The notes beneath the pieces were generated by a model. That model ran no database searches and had not been told where the DNA came from. It was given only the letters and a program-made list of their open reading frames with translations. This document shows positions 13,750-16,595 of a stretch of 16,595 nt of DNA, piece by piece. The DNA comes from Chloroflexota bacterium. Lineage in GTDB: Bacteria; Chloroflexota; Ktedonobacteria; Ktedonobacterales; Ktedonobacteraceae. The stretch spans positions 1 to 16,595 of the forward strand of contig VBJK01000499.1 in the NCBI GenBank assembly GCA_005879655.1, read 5' to 3'. A program made the translations under genes and the position numbers. Position 1 is the stretch's first letter, and every line of letters starts with the position of its first letter.

Positions 13750-13925
13750 GACAGCAGGAGTGATACCTGATCTTGTCCATCAATGTTGTAACATGAATTT
13801 TGGCTAGTTATTTAGTAGTGCGTTTGTTTTAACGTAGTGCTTTTCGTAGTATGGAATTTGTAGTTCAACGTTCTTAAATACGCATTTCCAGGGGAGCTTG
13901 GTTTTTATCGAGTCTCCCCTTTTTG
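13750..13925 (+). ncRNA. Candidate small non-coding RNA (about 175 nt)
   Basis: The span is bounded by a promoter-like pair upstream and a good intrinsic terminator at its end, and holds no start codon with an SD and a useful frame. Inside it are short repeats of the GTAGT type (TAGTAGTGCG, CGTAGTGCT, CGTAGTATG). It does not match any RNA family I know (6S, SRP, tmRNA and RNase P features are not seen). It may instead be the 3' end of the ATP-grasp transcript. Confidence 0.3.
13890..13924 (+). terminator. Intrinsic terminator
   Basis: AGGGGAG-CTTG (13890-13900) pairs with CGAG-t-CTCCCCT (13909-13920) around an eight-base loop, followed by TTTTT. This is a strong Rho-independent terminator, yet no protein gene ends just before it. 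Confidence 0.8.
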
Positions 13926-13988
13926 ATGGCTTGTCGCTCTCAGTGAGTAAGGCACCCCTGACATAAGAGTTCCATCTTTCCTAATTGA

Positions 13989-14018
13989 TTGTCTGCGGTC
14001 ACTGGCTTATGGTATACT
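13989..14018 (+). promoter_or_regulatory. Strong promoter for the 62-residue protein gene
   Basis: TTGTCT (13989-13994), an 18-base spacer and extended -10 TGG-TATACT (14010-14018) make a good sigma70 promoter. The leader of about 115 bases carries two small hairpins (14079-14088 and 14087-14101), so post-transcriptional control is possible. Confidence 0.65.
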
Positions 14019-14141
14019 ATGCGGGGTAATACTTATGAACCAGTGGGAACAAAACATGATCCAACTGTGTTTCTTATGGTGCTAGCACTGTGTCTCACAG
14101 TAACTGTAGAGGTAAAATAAGGCGAAAGGGGACTTGTACTC

Positions 14142-14330
14142 ATGCCAAAAAAGGGTGAACTTTCAAAGACAGCGCGCGCCTCGCTCGCTAACAAAGAACA
14201 GCTCAACCATATGACTTCGCGCGTTTGCGAATCCTGCGGCGAAGGCATTCTGCTCCAAGAACTTCAGCCCGTACGCATTGTGGGCGTCGGTATGAAATAT
14301 TATCACAAGAAGCATTATCAATTGCAGTAA
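14142..14330 (+). CDS. 62-residue basic protein with a single CxxC knuckle
   Basis: I do not recognise a named family. The N-terminal half is basic (PKKGELSKTARASLANKEQ). The middle has Cys29-Glu-Ser-Cys32 in RVCESCGEGILL, resembling one half of a zinc ribbon, and the end is aromatic and basic (MKYYHKKHYQLQ), whose histidines might complete a metal site. AAAGGGG (14125-14131) is ten bases before the ATG, and a strong promoter and terminator bracket the gene, so it is well supported despite its size. The gene is monocistronic. It could be a small RNA- or ribosome-associated protein, but that is inference from charge and size only. Confidence 0.75.
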   Translation: MPKKGELSKTARASLANKEQLNHMTSRVCESCGEGILLQELQPVRIVGVGMKYYHKKHYQLQ

Positions 14331-14363
14331 TTGCCGCGTAAAAATTGCACTCATGTTGATGAA

Positions 14364-14398
14364 CAAGCCCCGTTTCTATGGGGCTTGCTTATTTTTTG
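14364..14398 (+). terminator. Intrinsic terminator after the 62-residue protein gene
   Basis: CAAGCCCC (14364-14371), an eight-base loop and GGGGCTTG (14380-14387) are followed by CTTATTTTTTG. This is a textbook Rho-independent terminator, 34 bases past the stop codon. Confidence 0.9.
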
Positions 14399-14482
14399 TT
14401 GTTCTCTCAAGCTCTAACAATCCTCTCATAAGATGGCACAACCGGCACAATTTGTAAACACGTTTTGAAAGGTAATATTAGC

Positions 14483-15391
14483 ATGATCCAATCAACAGAG
14501 CAAGCAATAACTGAAACAACAAATACTGATGATATACATATGACAAATCCTACCGCGCGTACCATCACCGTTGCCTTCCAGGGCGAACGTGGAGCCTTTG
14601 GCGATGAAGCAGTACAGATTTACTTTGCAAAAGATCCAGATGTGACGCCAGAACCGATTCCTTATCGCGGTTTCGCTGATGTCTTCCGTGCCGTTGCTGC
14701 TGGTGAGGTTGATTATGGCCTGGTACCGGTAGAGAATTCGCAGGCTGGCAGTATTAATGATACCTATGATCTACTCAGACAACACGATTTATTTGTGATT
14801 GGTGAGATCGCTCACCCGGTCAATCACTGCTTGCTCTGCCTGCCCGGTCAGCAATTGCATGATATTAAACGCGTCATTTCACATCCGCAGGCGCTGGCCC
14901 AGAGTGACATTTTCTTACGCGAACTCGGTGCTGAAATTGTCGCAACCTATGATACTGCTGGTAGCGCAAAGATGATCCGCGAAGAGCATATGGAGGGGGT
15001 TGCAGCTGTCGCAGGTACTGGCGCAGCTGAGTTGTATCAGCTCACCATTTTGGCTTGCGCTATCCAGACTATTAAGGATAACTACACGCGCTTTATCGCT
15101 CTGGGACGCGAATCGGTGATACGCCGCGCGGGAAATGCGAAGACGATGCTGGTCATGGCCACGGCCCATCAACCCGGCTCGCTCTATCAGTGCCTGGGCA
15201 TACTCGCTACAAACAAGATCAATCTGCTTAAGTTGGAATCACGCCCTTCACGACAACGCCCCTGGGAATACGTTTTCTACCTCGACTTGGAGGGCCACCG
15301 CGATGATCCAGCAGTACGTAGCGCGCTCGCTGATCTAGCTGTGCATACGACATTCTGTAAGGTGCTCGGTTCTTTTAGCAGAAGCATATAG
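14483..15391 (+). CDS. pheA: Prephenate dehydratase
   Basis: This enzyme converts prephenate to phenylpyruvate in phenylalanine synthesis. Counted from ATG 14483, the catalytic domain (about 26-210) shows FQGERGAFGDEAV, VPVENSQAGSINDTYDLL (81-98), ISHPQALAQ (132-140), VAGTGAAELY and the key TRF motif at 202-204 (NYTRFIALGRES). The C-terminal ACT domain (about 222-298) shows GSLYQCLGILATNKINLLKLESRPSR..WEYVFYLDLEGH, where ESRP (252-255) binds phenylalanine for feedback inhibition. No chorismate mutase domain is attached, so this is the monofunctional form. AAAGG (14468-14472) favours ATG 14483; a TTG at 14465 would add six residues. It stands alone after a terminator and converges with the last gene. 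No T-box or leader peptide is visible before it. Confidence 0.96.
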   Translation: MIQSTEQAITETTNTDDIHMTNPTARTITVAFQGERGAFGDEAVQIYFAKDPDVTPEPIPYRGFADVFRAVAAGEVDYGLVPVENSQAGSINDTYDLLRQHDLFVIGEIAHPVNHCLLCLPGQQLHDIKRVISHPQALAQSDIFLRELGAEIVATYDTAGSAKMIREEHMEGVAAVAGTGAAELYQLTILACAIQTIKDNYTRFIALGRESVIRRAGNAKTMLVMATAHQPGSLYQCLGILATNKINLLKLESRPSRQRPWEYVFYLDLEGHRDDPAVRSALADLAVHTTFCKVLGSFSRSI

Positions 15392-15446
15392 CAAGAGCGG
15401 TAAAGGGTGGCATGTGAACGGCCAAAAAAGCTAGTTGTGATCATTG

Positions 15447-16499
15447 TTAGTTCCCATAAGTAATAACCATCGGGGCAGGCATCATGGAAAGCACCTCCTG
15501 GGGCGTCATCAATCTTGTCTTCGCCTCTATATGGTAAAACAATTTGAAGCCGCCATATTGAAAGTTTTCGTAGCGTAGCATGTCTTTCTTCACCCATTCG
15601 CTGTACTGTCGTACTTTATCCTCACGATCGCCAGGATAGCCTCCAACACTATCGACGTGGATAACTACATCAACACGCTTGTCAAACAGAATGTTCCGTT
15701 TATCGGCAATCTCGGCCTGTACAGCATTATAGGGATTGGCTAGGCCATCTCCATCCGAGCGGTACTGATGGATAATCAGGGTTTTACGCGGTACATGATA
15801 GAGCTGAGGAATGCTAGCAACGGCCTCAATAATGGGATTTAAATCTGCTGCACGTACGTTGCTCAGATTGATACCGGGAATGCCATCACGGCGTGGGAAC
15901 ATCCATTCGGGATCGATCGCCATGTGCACGAAGCTATAGCGTTGCAGGTAGGGTATGAAGGCATTGACCTCCTTCATCACAGGTGCCTGCCCAATATTGA
16001 GATCGAGGAAGAGCAGTAGCCCATGCGCTTGACAGAAATCAATGTAACTTTGGATGGTGTTGCTGTCAACGTGGTGGCTGTAAGTATTATCTGGTCCTGG
16101 AGAGCTGTCTGGTACACTCACGACCAGGTCAATACCAAGCTTGACCGGATGTGCTGGATCGAGCTTTTCATAAATGGCTCCTTGCTCTTTGAGCTTGGCC
16201 AGCATGACATTATCGATTTCAAATGCAGGCCCGGTAGGCTCTGCGTGGGGTACACCATAGAAGGCGATAACACGATTGGTGGGCAGGATGGCTCCAATAT
16301 TGGGATCGAAAATCGGTGCAGGAGTCGCCTTCAGCGCGGTGGCTCCTTTTTTGGCTGGATGAACGGGCGAGGCAGGTGAAAACAGCATTACTATTACTAA
16401 TAGTGCTGAGATTATCAAGAATATAGAGAAAATGAGCCAATTTCTCTTCAATGAATGGTTGTGCATGGTATATTTTATATTATGTGCTAATCTAGACAT
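15447..16499 (-). CDS. Membrane-anchored extracytoplasmic protein of unknown function (TIM-barrel-like)
   Basis: An N-terminal basic stretch is followed by one hydrophobic span (about 20-40, NWLIFSIFLIISALLVIVM), then a Pro/Ala linker and a soluble domain of about 270 residues, so the bulk probably lies outside the cell. There is no lipobox cysteine. The domain has features that recur in uncharacterised proteins: RVIAFYGVPHAEPTG (76-90), a long helix LAKLKEQGAIYEKLDP, LLLFLDLNIGQ (Asp166), VHMAIDPEW (191-199) and VDVVIHVDSVGGYPGD. The alternating strands and helices and the acidic DPEW segment suggest a TIM-barrel, possibly a glycoside hydrolase relative, but no catalytic pair is proven. ATG 16499 has GGAAAGG about ten bases upstream. 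It converges with pheA, 55 bases apart, with no clear terminator between. Confidence 0.8.
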   Translation of the reverse strand: MSRLAHNIKYTMHNHSLKRNWLIFSIFLIISALLVIVMLFSPASPVHPAKKGATALKATPAPIFDPNIGAILPTNRVIAFYGVPHAEPTGPAFEIDNVMLAKLKEQGAIYEKLDPAHPVKLGIDLVVSVPDSSPGPDNTYSHHVDSNTIQSYIDFCQAHGLLLFLDLNIGQAPVMKEVNAFIPYLQRYSFVHMAIDPEWMFPRRDGIPGINLSNVRAADLNPIIEAVASIPQLYHVPRKTLIIHQYRSDGDGLANPYNAVQAEIADKRNILFDKRVDVVIHVDSVGGYPGDREDKVRQYSEWVKKDMLRYENFQYGGFKLFYHIEAKTRLMTPQEVLSMMPAPMVITYGN

Positions 16500-16595
16500 G
16501 TGCTTATGACCTTTCCGTATATCAGCTTATGGTCAATAAAAGTATCTTAAACAGCGTATGATCGATTTGGCGCTAATCTGACCATCAGAAAATCC

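Larger units (their letters stand above)
13606..14141. other. 536-base gap without a protein gene
   Basis: The stretch between the ATP-grasp stop and the 62-residue protein holds no plausible ORF. It contains a hairpin after the ATP-grasp gene (13631-13663), a promoter-like pair (13715-13743), a strong terminator (13890-13924), and a second promoter (13989-14018) with a leader containing GTGCTAGCAC (14079-14088) and the hairpin ACTGTG-tct-CACAGT (14087-14101). Confidence 0.8.

Noticed and set aside
13606..14141. tRNA, tmRNA, 6S or SRP RNA in the long gap
   Set aside because: No cloverleaf, T-loop GTTCRA arm with acceptor pairing, or long end-pairing was found.
14331..14482. T-box or phenylalanine attenuator before pheA
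   Set aside because: The terminator at 14364-14398 directly follows the 62-residue gene, and no leader peptide, T-box sequence or competing antiterminator stem is seen.
16502..16535. Paired GCTTATG repeats and TGACC/GGTCA inverted repeat upstream of the last gene
   Set aside because: Short repeats in an AT-rich edge region; no -10/-35 with proper spacing could be placed, so I do not call an operator.

Overview
The window looks like chromosomal DNA of a free-living, probably soil-dwelling bacterium. The mix of genes resembles what I recall of Ktedonobacteria (Chloroflexota): a split SWIM-zinc-finger protein, a TIR domain of the 'HLxLLKRxGLI' type, a PNPOx/deazaflavin-type small flavoprotein, a DUF1858-Mrp fusion, and a decaprenyl-phosphate phosphoribosyltransferase-like UbiA protein next to a polyprenol-phosphate mannose synthase-like enzyme. 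This placement rests on recognition alone, not on a search. No rRNA, tRNA, CRISPR array or insertion sequence is visible.

Layout. Positions 163-1540 (+) hold a Cys-rich, single-membrane-span protein and a YacP-like NYN ribonuclease-type protein. A hairpin between convergent genes follows. Positions 4515-1586 (-) hold a tight three-gene operon of UbiA-type polyprenyl-phosphate transferase, LPG-synthase/AglD-like membrane protein and DPM1-like glycosyltransferase, which together suggest synthesis and handling of lipid-linked sugars. A Crp/Fnr regulator (4640-5329, -) and a DUF1858-Mrp/NBP35 ATPase (5617-6651, +) diverge from a shared region with repeated ATAGCATAATA elements. Two small membrane-protein genes follow (6889-7461 and 7663-8178, +). 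Three minus-strand genes (10307-8189) encode a SWIM zinc finger, an alpha-helical repeat protein overlapping it by TTGA, and a PNPOx-like flavoprotein.

Positions 10592-11869 (+) encode a nucleoside phosphorylase (MTAN-like) domain fused to a degenerate TIR domain. This is a defence- or signalling-type architecture. Its stop codon lies inside an 80-bp perfect palindrome (40-bp arms, no spacer), and its start is preceded by a promoter-like element and inverted and direct repeats. These are the most unusual features of the window. Next come an orphan ATP-grasp enzyme (12142-13605), a 536-bp gap that holds a promoter-terminator pair with no ORF (a candidate small RNA), a 62-residue CxxC protein with a strong promoter and a clear terminator, prephenate dehydratase (pheA, 14483-15391), and a convergent membrane-anchored protein of unknown function (15447-16499, -).

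The genes are mostly ordinary chromosomal ones in small transcription units. The region from about 8.2 to 12 kb has the most accessory character. Promoter calls rest on consensus matching by eye and are tentative.
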